A stretch of DNA of 60,265 nucleotides from Prevotella sp. (GTDB lineage Bacteria > Bacteroidota > Bacteroidia > Bacteroidales > Bacteroidaceae). The notes beneath the pieces are model-generated. The model made no database searches and was not told where the DNA came from. It saw only the letters and a list, made by a program, of their open reading frames with translations. Position 1 is the first letter of the stretch; every line of letters starts with the position of its first letter. The stretch lies in the NCBI GenBank assembly GCA_017618275.1, contig JAFZUS010000111.1, positions 103,573-163,837 on the forward strand. The letters are read 5' to 3'. The position numbers and the translations under genes were made by a program. Shown here in pieces: positions 27,901 through 35,250 of this stretch.

Positions 27901-28354
27901 CCAGACGGTCGATGTCAGTTCATTCGATGTCAGAAAAGTGACGAATATGGGGTTAATGTTCGCCAGTTGCTCGAAGTTGACAACCATCTATTGCAATAGT
28001 GACTGGAGCACAACAAGCCAGGCACTGACCAATTCCTATATGATGTTCTCTGGCTGCAATAAGATTGTTGGCGGCATGGGAACGACGCTCATCGATGATG
28101 GCTATAAGGATGCAACCTACGCCCGTCCCGACGGCGGCCTGGAGGCTCCTGGCTACTTCACCATTCCCGCTACCCTCAAGGGCGACGCCGATGGTGACGG
28201 AAAGGTAACCTCTGCCGACATCGTAGCCATGACGGACTACATCATGGGCAATACGCCAGCAGGCTTCAGCAAGGCCAATGCCGACGTGAACCTCGACGGT
28301 GTCATCGACATCGCCGACATCGTGGCTGTGTCGAACATCATCAAGGACAATTAA
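24980..28354 (+). CDS. DUF285/BspA-like surface protein, four modules plus dockerin-like tail
   Basis: 1124 residues. The 5' end (ATACGACA before the ATG, signal peptide and start of module 1) is almost base-for-base the same as in the gene before it. Four modules follow, starting near 25060, 25900, 26740 and 27485, with more MFxxCSALTSLDLSSFNTANVENM units per module than in the first gene. The dockerin-like tail starts near 28180 (GDADGDGKVTSADIV...NADVNLDGVIDIADIV). Likely secreted. The mixture of near-identical and diverged modules points to recombination between them. Confidence 0.92.
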   Translation: MKQKLFTLFATLLCSMFLAITHAQAAQVYTVYDASTKTLTYYYDNNYDAGDPYHELYDPVNNPNAMRFTDYYRDVEKAVVDPSMKKASLTSMKSMFYGGYDEETEANHALRNMTVIEGLENLNTSKVTNMESMFEFCKGLTSLDLRSFNTAKVKNMARMFRLCSALTSLDLSSFNTANVENMASMFYQCSDLTSLSLSSFNTAKVKNMELMFAFCSALKSLDIRNFNVANVTKRWTMFERCLSLNTIYCSNDWSDNEAISSRELFEDCTSLVGGKGTVYDESHTDLAYAHPDEGTRNPGYFTLPTPKVYTVYDASTQTLTYYYDNNYDVGNPYHEFYDPVNNPKAVRFNDYAEDVKKAVIDPSMKNAPLTSMENMFYGRTNPETNHDNSLSNMESIEGLENLNTANVTSMRGMFEGCSALTSLNLRSFNTIKVEDMARMFVECAGLTSLDLSNFITSNVKNMAAMFGECKALTLLDLSSFDTSNVESMVNMFYGCEALTSLDISNFNVAKVTTIRGIFSNCKSLKSIYCSNDWSDNDAISGSEIFDGCTSLAGGKGSTYDISHINIAYARPDEGMRRPGYFTLPAPKVYTAFNETTQTLTYYYNSNYDAENRYHELYDPANDPGALRFMDYSLDVKKAVIDGSMNQTHLSSMENMFYGGDVDHALLKMTAIEGLENLQTARVTNMEKMFYGCYYVKSLDLSSFNTANVENMSFMFFGCASMTSLDISSFNTANVKYMENMFYGCLSLPSLDLRNFNIANVENMAEMFGSCTSLHTIYCRDDWSENSAIVGRNMFDGCTSLVGGKETAYDKSHVDLTYARPDGGTRNPGYFTLPLSVYTVYDEATQTLTYYFDENYNPKNPYHELYDPARDPDAVRFTGYYDKVTKAVIDPSMMDATLTSMENMFFGGVNPETFSFYSLSKLKTIEGLENLNTFTVTNMRSMFTMCLSLTSLDLSSFNTKNVTDMNSMFFNCSALQTVDVSSFDVRKVTNMGLMFASCSKLTTIYCNSDWSTTSQALTNSYMMFSGCNKIVGGMGTTLIDDGYKDATYARPDGGLEAPGYFTIPATLKGDADGDGKVTSADIVAMTDYIMGNTPAGFSKANADVNLDGVIDIADIVAVSNIIKDN

Positions 28355-28365
28355 ACTTTCAAACT

Positions 28366-31017
28366 ATGAAGATAAAACTTTTTTCTCTCCTTACCGTCAT
28401 GCTGATGGCGATTACGGCTCATGCACAACACGAGTATGTTGACCTCGGCTTGCCCAGCGGTACCCTTTGGGCAACGACTAATATCGGTGCCATCAATCCT
28501 GCCGACTATGGCGACTACTTCGCCTGGGGCGAGAAAGAGACAAAGAGCAACTACGATTGGAGTACCTACAAGTGGTGCAAAGGCTCTGAAAGCACATTGA
28601 CTAAGTACTGCACAGACAACAGTTATGGCTATAACGGATTCACAGATGGCTTGACCAGAATTCTGCCGGAAGACGATGCTGCCACAGCCAATTGGGGCAG
28701 CAACTGGCAGATGCCAACCAAAGTACAATTTGAAGAACTCATTAGTTCGAGTTACACCACGACGGAGTGGACTTCAAAGACAGGTAAAGAGGGCTTCCTG
28801 AACTATGGTTTGCTGATTACGAGCAAGAGCAACGGCAATAGCATCTTCCTGCCAGCCTCGGGCGAGCGTGTTGAAACATATAGTGCCTCCGGAGTAGATA
28901 CTTATGGCGATTACTGGTCAAGGGACAACAAATCCGCAGCCTCTTACGTTCTGCAATTTAATTCAAAAAGAAGCAATTCCAGCAGTCTTATTTTTCGCAA
29001 CTTGGGTCTAAGTATCCGCCCTGTGTATGTTCCACATTATAAGACCTGTCCTGACAACAACCATCCCCACCTCATAGACCTCGGTTTGCCGAGCGGTGCG
29101 AAGTGGAGTTGCTGCAATCTCGGTGCAAGCACGCCAGAAACTTTTGGCGACTACTTTGCCTGGGGCGAGACAGTGCCAAAGAACGACTACACCTGGAGCA
29201 ACTACAAATGGTGCAAAGGCTCAGACCATAAACTGACAAAGTACTGTCCTTCAAACAGCAGTAATGGTTATAACGGCTTTGCAGATGACTTGACCGAACT
29301 TATGCCGGAGGACGATGCAGCGACAGCCAATTGGGGTGGCGAGTGGCAAATGCCGAGCAAGGAACAAATGGAAGAACTCCTCAATAGCAGCAACACTACG
29401 GTAAAGTGGACTCAAAATGGTTACGAAAACTATGGTTTTCTGATTACGAGCAAGAGCAACGGCAATAGCATATTCCTGCCTGCCGGCGGTTGCTACGGAG
29501 AGAATTCTAACCATCTCCCAGGGTCAGACTATCCCAAAGGTTTTTACTGGGCACGGACAATTAATTCTTCTTTAATTGCGGATGGCCTTTGGCTCAACCA
29601 AGACGAAATTGAAACTTCTGGAAATTACCGCTACGCTGGTCAGAGCGTCCGCCCGGTGCGCTCTTCGGATGTGGTCTATAGCGAGTTTGTGGAAACTACA
29701 GGAACCCTTACCTTCTATTATGACAATAAGCGTTACTCCCGCACAGGTGTGACCGAACTGTTCGACCCAAATACCTCTTTGTCTAAACGTTTCATTGGTT
29801 ACAATGACAAGGTGCTCAAGGTCGTCATCAACTCTTCGATGAAGAATGCTTCTATGACTTCTATGAAAGGGTTGTTCTATAATTTAAATGCGGTAACCAG
29901 CATCGAAGGATTGCAGAATCTCAATACCCAGAACGTGACGGACATGGGATATATGTTCTGGGGATGCACAAGTTTGTCGACGCTCGACCTCAGTTCCTTC
30001 AATACCCAGAACGTGACGGACATGAGTAATATGTTCTTCAATTGTGGTTCTCTGACAATCATTTTCTCCAGCAGTGACTGGAGTAACAACGGTGCGAAAT
30101 CAGTCGATATGTTTAGCAGTTGCATATCTCTGGCAGGAGGCAAGGGAACAACATACGACGAATCGCTTGTTGACGCGACCTACGCCCGTCCTGACGGAGG
30201 AAAGGCGAATCCGGGCTACTTCACTCTCCCAATACCAGTATATACCGTATACAATGAAGCAACCCAGACACTGACCTATTATTGCGATGAAAACTATGAC
30301 GCAAGTAATCCCTACCACGAACTGTACGACCCAATGAACGCCCCCGATGCCGTGCGTTTCACTGGCTATTACAGGAAAGTGAAGAAAGCCGTTATCGACC
30401 CGTCGATGAAGGATGCTCCCCTCATCTCAATGTATGGTATGTTCTTTGGAGGCATACATAACGAAACATACGCATTCCAAACCCTGTCGAATATGACAAC
30501 TATCGAGGGAATGGAGAACCTCAATACAGCCAATGTAACAAGGATGGATTATATGTTCGAGGGCTGCAGTGCACTTCAGACTGTCGATGTCAGTTCGTTC
30601 GACATCAGCAAAGTGACAAAGATGGACATGATGTTCAGTGACTGCAATAATCTGACCACCATCTATTGCGCTACTGACTGGAGCACGAGCACCGCCACAT
30701 CCAGCAATATGTTCTATGGCTGCACATCGCTTGTAGGCGGAGAGGGAACAACCTACAATAGTTCTTATAAAGACAAGACCTACGCCCGTCCCGACGGTGG
30801 CAAGAAGAGTCCCGGCTACTTCACCGATTCCACTATCCTCAAGGGCGACGCCGATGGTGACGGAAAGGTAACCGCTGCCGACATCGTAGCCATGACGAAC
30901 TACATCATGGGCAATCCGCCCGCTGACTTCAGCAAGGCCAATGCCGACATCAACCTCGATGGTGTCATCGACATCGCCGACATCGTGGCTGTGTCGAACA
31001 TCATCCTCAACGACTAA
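28366..31017 (+). CDS. FISUMP / DUF285 mosaic surface protein with dockerin-like tail
   Basis: 883 residues, 11 bases after the previous stop, with signal peptide (MKIKLFSLLTVMLMAITAHAQ). Two FISUMP domains (Fibrobacter major paralogous domain) of about 200 residues come first, each with YVDLGLPSG/LIDLGLPSG, YFAWGE, WCKGS, WQMPTKxQFEEL and a SIRPV end. Two DUF285 modules follow (from about 29670 and 30238), then the dockerin-like tail from about 30840. It closes the operon and is followed by a terminator. Predicted extracellular; no enzymatic motif is visible. Confidence 0.92.
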   Translation: MKIKLFSLLTVMLMAITAHAQHEYVDLGLPSGTLWATTNIGAINPADYGDYFAWGEKETKSNYDWSTYKWCKGSESTLTKYCTDNSYGYNGFTDGLTRILPEDDAATANWGSNWQMPTKVQFEELISSSYTTTEWTSKTGKEGFLNYGLLITSKSNGNSIFLPASGERVETYSASGVDTYGDYWSRDNKSAASYVLQFNSKRSNSSSLIFRNLGLSIRPVYVPHYKTCPDNNHPHLIDLGLPSGAKWSCCNLGASTPETFGDYFAWGETVPKNDYTWSNYKWCKGSDHKLTKYCPSNSSNGYNGFADDLTELMPEDDAATANWGGEWQMPSKEQMEELLNSSNTTVKWTQNGYENYGFLITSKSNGNSIFLPAGGCYGENSNHLPGSDYPKGFYWARTINSSLIADGLWLNQDEIETSGNYRYAGQSVRPVRSSDVVYSEFVETTGTLTFYYDNKRYSRTGVTELFDPNTSLSKRFIGYNDKVLKVVINSSMKNASMTSMKGLFYNLNAVTSIEGLQNLNTQNVTDMGYMFWGCTSLSTLDLSSFNTQNVTDMSNMFFNCGSLTIIFSSSDWSNNGAKSVDMFSSCISLAGGKGTTYDESLVDATYARPDGGKANPGYFTLPIPVYTVYNEATQTLTYYCDENYDASNPYHELYDPMNAPDAVRFTGYYRKVKKAVIDPSMKDAPLISMYGMFFGGIHNETYAFQTLSNMTTIEGMENLNTANVTRMDYMFEGCSALQTVDVSSFDISKVTKMDMMFSDCNNLTTIYCATDWSTSTATSSNMFYGCTSLVGGEGTTYNSSYKDKTYARPDGGKKSPGYFTDSTILKGDADGDGKVTAADIVAMTNYIMGNPPADFSKANADINLDGVIDIADIVAVSNIILND

Positions 31018-31041
31018 GAATTCGGTGCAACGAAAAACAGA

Positions 31042-31078
31042 GGAGCCCTTGGCGTGATGACCAAGGGCTCCTTTGTTT
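31042..31078. terminator. Bidirectional terminator between the DUF285 operon and nagB
   Basis: 11-bp stem GGAGCCCTTGG / CCAAGGGCTCC, eight-base loop, then TTTGTTT; on the minus strand it is followed by TCTGTTTTT. Nearly the same stem as the terminator at 15564. Confidence 0.85.
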
Positions 31079-31093
31079 GTCTATTTGCGGGTA

Positions 31094-31888
31094 TCAGAGC
31101 AACTGGTCGCTCTCGATGTCCTTGAAGTACTTGTAGGTCGAGACCTTCAGTTCGTCGGCAGCCTCCTCGTCGCTGACGATGATGCCGTGCTCATGCATTT
31201 GCAGGGCAGAGATGGTCCACATGTGGTTGACGGCACCCTCGACGGCAGCCTGCAGGGCGCGAGCCTTGCCGTGGCCGTTCACCAGGATCATCACCTCACG
31301 GGCATCCATCACGGTGCCTACGCCTACTGTCAGGGCATGGGCAGGTACGTTCTCGGGCTTTCCACCGAAGAAACGGCTGTTGGCGATACGGGTGTCGGTG
31401 GTGAGGGTCTTCATACGGGTGCGGCTGCGGAGTGAAGAACCCGGCTCGTTGAAGGCGATGTGACCATCGGGGCCGATACCTCCGATGAAGAGGTCGATAC
31501 CACCTGCCTCCTCAATCATCTCCTCATAGTGCTTGCACTCGACCTGCAGGTCGGGGGCGTTGCCGTTGAGGATATGGATATTCTCCTTCGGGCAGTCGAT
31601 GTGGTCGAACAGGTTACGGGCCATGAAGGCGTGGTAACTCTCTGGATGTGTCTCGGGCAGGCCGACATACTCATCCATATTGAAGGTAAGCACATTCTTG
31701 AACGATACTTTGCCAGTGCGGCAGGCCTCGACGAGGGCATTATACATGCCTACGGGAGAAGAACCGGTGGGGAGACCGAGCACAAACTTGTGGTCGGGTG
31801 TCGGATTGAACTCATTGATACGCTTAATCACGTGGTTTGCTGCCCACTGTGACATCTTCTGATAGTCAGATTGGATAATTACTCTCAT
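31094..31888 (-). CDS. nagB: Glucosamine-6-phosphate deaminase
   Basis: 264 residues. Converts glucosamine-6-phosphate to fructose-6-phosphate and ammonia in the cytoplasm. GLPTGSSP binds the phosphate, NMDEYVGL carries the catalytic Asp, and [16 protein letters not shown] contains the Asp-x-His and Glu of the active site. Length and motifs match the hexameric E. coli type. Monocistronic, with a -7 element TACTTTTGC upstream. It serves amino-sugar use, fitting a host- or peptidoglycan-glycan diet. Confidence 0.97.
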   Translation of the reverse strand: MRVIIQSDYQKMSQWAANHVIKRINEFNPTPDHKFVLGLPTGSSPVGMYNALVEACRTGKVSFKNVLTFNMDEYVGLPETHPESYHAFMARNLFDHIDCPKENIHILNGNAPDLQVECKHYEEMIEEAGGIDLFIGGIGPDGHIAFNEPGSSLRSRTRMKTLTTDTRIANSRFFGGKPENVPAHALTVGVGTVMDAREVMILVNGHGKARALQAAVEGAVNHMWTISALQMHEHGIIVSDEEAADELKVSTYKYFKDIESDQLL

Positions 31889-31922
31889 AATCGTTTTGTT
31901 TTTGGTTCGTTAAAAATCTGCT

Positions 31923-31931
31923 GCAAAAGTA
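31923..31931 (-). promoter_or_regulatory. -7 element of nagB
   Basis: TACTTTTGC on the minus strand, 34 bases from the start codon; a TTG lies 17 bases further upstream. Confidence 0.6.
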
Positions 31932-32026
31932 CAAAAAAATCTGTTTTTCAACACAAATTCCACAGATTTTTTACAAAAAAACCTATTAATCTGTGTTAAT
32001 AGATGGCTTCTGTGGCAGAAATTGTC

Positions 32027-32035
32027 TATCTTTGT
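32027..32035 (+). promoter_or_regulatory. -7 element of hflX
   Basis: TATCTTTGT ends only 9 bases before the chosen ATG, so the transcript would be almost leaderless. Divergent from nagB. Confidence 0.5.
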
Positions 32036-32044
32036 AGCCAGAAT

Positions 32045-33400
32045 ATGAAAGAATTTGTAATATCGGAAGCCAAGGCCGAGACAGCGGTGCTGGTAGGACT
32101 CATCACCAAAGAGCAGGACGAGGCTAAGACCAAGGAATATCTCGACGAACTGGAGTTTCTGGCAGATACTGCCGGAGCCGTCACTGTGAGGCGTTTCACC
32201 CAGAAGGTGGGAGGCCCCAGTCAGACGACCTATGTGGGTAGTGGTAAACTGCAGGAAATCAAGGCATACATCAAGCAACAACAGGATGCCTACGACGAAT
32301 GGGTTGATTCGAGGAGTGAGGAGTGTGGAGTGTGGAGTGAGAATAGTTCAAACGCTGAGAGTAATCTCACTCCTCGCTCCTCACTCCACACTCCTCAACC
32401 AGTAGGAATGGTGATCTTCGATGATGAACTCTCTGCCAAGCAGATACGCAATATCGAGAAGGAACTGCAAGTGAAGATCCTCGACCGTACTTCTCTGATC
32501 TTGGATATCTTCGCCATGCGGGCACAGACGGCTGAGGCCAAGGCGCAGGTGGAGTTGGCGCAGCACCGTTATATGCTGCCTCGACTGCAACGGCTATGGA
32601 CGCACCTGGAGCGTCAGGGTGGCGGTTCTGGTTCTGGTGGCGGTAAGGGCTCCGTAGGTTTGCGTGGTCCTGGTGAGACGCAGTTGGAGATGGACCGTCG
32701 TATCATCCTCCAGCGCATCACCCTGCTGAAGCAGCGCCTGGCTGAGATCGACAAGCAGAAGACCACCCAGCGCAAGAACAGGGGTCGCTTGATCCGTGTG
32801 GCACTAGTGGGCTATACCAACGTGGGAAAGAGTACGATGATGAACCTACTGGCCAAGAGTGAGGTGTTTGCAGAGAACAAACTCTTCGCCACCCTCGATA
32901 CGACGGTGCGCAAGATGACCATCGACAACCTGCCCTTCCTCTTGGCTGATACCGTCGGTTTCATCCGTAAACTGCCCTCCGACCTGGTGGAGAGTTTCAA
33001 GAGTACCCTCGACGAGGTGCGAGAGGCTGACCTGTTGGTGCATGTGGTGGACATCTCACATCCCGACTTCGAGGATCAGATCCGTGTGGTGGAGAATACA
33101 CTGAAGGAATTGGGCTGTTCCGATACGCCCTCGATGATTGTGTTCAACAAGATCGATGCCTATACCTGGGTGCCGAAGGAGGACGACGACCTGACACCTG
33201 AGACCAAGGAGAATATCACCCTCGCCGACCTGGAGAAGACTTGGATGGCCCGCTCTTCTAATTACCTGGAGTGCTTGTTTATTTCTGCCCGAGAGAAGGA
33301 GAATATTGACGAACTGAGAGACGTGTTGTATAAGCGGGTGCGCGAACTGCACGTCCAGAAATATCCGTATAACGATTTTTTATATCAAGATTATGAGTAA
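32045..33400 (+). CDS. hflX: GTPase HflX (ribosome-associated) with a repeat-encoded insertion
   Basis: 451 residues from [10 protein letters not shown]. HflX binds the large ribosomal subunit and splits stalled ribosomes. The N-terminal domain has [10 protein letters not shown], then [28 protein letters not shown], the Gly-rich loop [22 protein letters not shown], and a GTPase domain with GYTNVGKST (near 258), DTVGF and NKID. Residues about 89-119 ([12 protein letters not shown]... to HTPQP) are not part of the usual family sequence. They are encoded by the palindromic element at 32311-32397, which also occurs in clpB. The gene overlaps DUF4954 by 8 bases. Confidence 0.95.
   Translation: MKEFVISEAKAETAVLVGLITKEQDEAKTKEYLDELEFLADTAGAVTVRRFTQKVGGPSQTTYVGSGKLQEIKAYIKQQQDAYDEWVDSRSEECGVWSENSSNAESNLTPRSSLHTPQPVGMVIFDDELSAKQIRNIEKELQVKILDRTSLILDIFAMRAQTAEAKAQVELAQHRYMLPRLQRLWTHLERQGGGSGSGGGKGSVGLRGPGETQLEMDRRIILQRITLLKQRLAEIDKQKTTQRKNRGRLIRVALVGYTNVGKSTMMNLLAKSEVFAENKLFATLDTTVRKMTIDNLPFLLADTVGFIRKLPSDLVESFKSTLDEVREADLLVHVVDISHPDFEDQIRVVENTLKELGCSDTPSMIVFNKIDAYTWVPKEDDDLTPETKENITLADLEKTWMARSSNYLECLFISAREKENIDELRDVLYKRVRELHVQKYPYNDFLYQDYE
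32311..32397. repeat. In-frame palindromic element inside hflX
   Basis: The left arm (32311-32342) is four 7-bp units (GGAGTGA, GGAGTGT, GGAGTGT, GGAGTGA) with GA at each end. The right arm (about 32365-32396) is its reverse complement at 28 of 32 positions. The spacer is about 22 bases. The left arm is identical over 32 bases to that at 43980-44011 in clpB. Only one frame on the coding strand avoids the TGA codons in GAGTGAG, and that is the frame used. Confidence 0.9.
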
Positions 33401-35246
33401 TTACAGAAACTTAACACAGACCGAGATTGATGTATTAGAGAACAATGTCTGCTGGGCAGAGGACTGGCAGCGAGTGATGGTGGCCGAAGGCTTCAAACCC
33501 TATAATTTCCATCGCGTCATCTTCTATGGCGATATCCGCTTGGGTGAATTCAACAAGCAGGTGGAGGTGAGTAAGGGCTTCTTCAAGCACTCCGGCATCA
33601 ATGATGCCACGCTCCGTAATGTCACTGTGGGCAACGACTGTCTGATTGAGAAAGTGGGTAACTATATTAACAACTATACCATCGGCAACGACTGTTATAT
33701 CTCCAATATTTGCACGTTGGAAACGACAGAGGACGCGACATTCGGCGAGGGTAGCATCATCTCCGTGCTGAACGAGATGGGCGATGGCAATGTGACCATC
33801 TTCCGCGAACTGAACAGTCAGTTGGCTTCCTTCATGGTGAAGCATAATAGCGACAAGGTGCTGAAGAAGACGCTCCAGCAGATGATTGAGGACGAGTTGC
33901 GCGTGTCGCGTCCAGATCGTGGCAATATCGGCAACAACGTGAAGATCATCAATGCCAAGGATATCACCAACACCATCATCAAGGGAGACTGTGAGATCAG
34001 TGGTACGTCAAGGCTCTCGGAGTGTACGGTGATGTCGTCGATGGATGCGCCGGTATTTATCGGAACGGGTGTGATCTGTGAGAACTCGATTATCTGTGAT
34101 GGTTGCAGCATCAATAACTCCGTGAAGATGCAGGACTGTTTCGTAGGTGAGGCCTGTCAGATTACCAACGGCTTCACGGCAGAGGCCAGCCTTTTCTTCG
34201 CCAACTCATTCATGGCCAACGGTGAGGCCTGCGCTGCCTTCTGCGGCCCGTTCTCTGCCTCACACCATAAGAGTTCATTGCTGATTGGTGGTGAGTTCTC
34301 ATTCTATAATGCCGGCTCGAACACCAACTTCTCGAACCATGCCTATAAGATGGGACCTCTGCACTATGGTACCCTTGAGCGTGGCACTAAGACCGCCTCC
34401 GGCGGCTATATCCTGATGCCTGCCACCATCGGTGCCTTCAGTGTCTGCTTTGGTAAACTGATGCACCATCCTGACACCCGTAACCTGCCGTTCTCTTATC
34501 TGGTGGCATACGGTGATGACTGTTATCTCGTGCCGGGTCGTAACATCACGACGGTGGGTCTCTATCGAGACATCAAGAAATGGCCGAAGCGTGACAAGCG
34601 CTCGAAGCAGTCGAGGAAGAGTATCATCAACTTCGACTGGCTGTCGCCGTTTACCGTTGGAGAGATCATGCAGGGCATCGAGATCCTGGAGTCCCTGCGT
34701 AAGGCCTCAGGCGACAATGTCTCTACTTATAATTTCCATGAGTACGTCATCAATGCTTCTTCCCTCCGTAAGGGACTGAAATACTACGATATCGCCCTGC
34801 GCATCTATATGGGTGCCGTGCTGAAACGCGCCCAGAAGGAAGGATTCTTCGGATGTCCTAAGAGCAATGTGGGCAAAGGCCGCTGGGTAGATCTCAGCGG
34901 ACTGCTCTTGCCAGAGAGCGAGGAACAGCGCATCGTCGATGATATCAAGAACGGTACCATCGAGAACGTCCAGCAGATACTCGACAGGTTTGTCGACATC
35001 AACGACCACTACAGTGACTACCGCTGGGCCTGGTCTTACCAGATGATACTCGACTACTATGGATTGGAAGAGATTACGCCAGCAGATGCAGAGCGGATCC
35101 GTGAGGACTATGTGAAGGCCCGTCGTGCCTGGATAGCCGAGATCCGTAAGGATGCTGAGAAGGAGTATCAGATGGGTGATGTGGAACAGGATGTCTATGA
35201 GGATTTCTTGAGTAAACTGGATCATGAGATAGATTATGAAAATTGA
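33393..35246 (+). CDS. DUF4954 family protein (left-handed beta-helix)
   Basis: 617 residues. The middle (about 70-340) has hexapeptide-like repeats ([61 protein letters not shown]), giving a left-handed beta-helix as in acyl- and nucleotidyltransferases. A helical C-terminal part of about 200 residues follows. The family (PF16314) is common in Bacteroidetes and related to sugar-nucleotide transferase folds; activity unknown. It starts inside the hflX stop region and overlaps the M16 gene leader, so the three are likely one transcript. Confidence 0.9.
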   Translation: MSNYRNLTQTEIDVLENNVCWAEDWQRVMVAEGFKPYNFHRVIFYGDIRLGEFNKQVEVSKGFFKHSGINDATLRNVTVGNDCLIEKVGNYINNYTIGNDCYISNICTLETTEDATFGEGSIISVLNEMGDGNVTIFRELNSQLASFMVKHNSDKVLKKTLQQMIEDELRVSRPDRGNIGNNVKIINAKDITNTIIKGDCEISGTSRLSECTVMSSMDAPVFIGTGVICENSIICDGCSINNSVKMQDCFVGEACQITNGFTAEASLFFANSFMANGEACAAFCGPFSASHHKSSLLIGGEFSFYNAGSNTNFSNHAYKMGPLHYGTLERGTKTASGGYILMPATIGAFSVCFGKLMHHPDTRNLPFSYLVAYGDDCYLVPGRNITTVGLYRDIKKWPKRDKRSKQSRKSIINFDWLSPFTVGEIMQGIEILESLRKASGDNVSTYNFHEYVINASSLRKGLKYYDIALRIYMGAVLKRAQKEGFFGCPKSNVGKGRWVDLSGLLLPESEEQRIVDDIKNGTIENVQQILDRFVDINDHYSDYRWAWSYQMILDYYGLEEITPADAERIREDYVKARRAWIAEIRKDAEKEYQMGDVEQDVYEDFLSKLDHEIDYEN

Positions 35247-35250
35247 GGAT

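Noticed and set aside
21199-31017. CRISPR-like regularity in the repeat region
   Set aside because: The periodicity is that of protein repeats in open frames; there are no short identical repeats with unique spacers and no cas genes.
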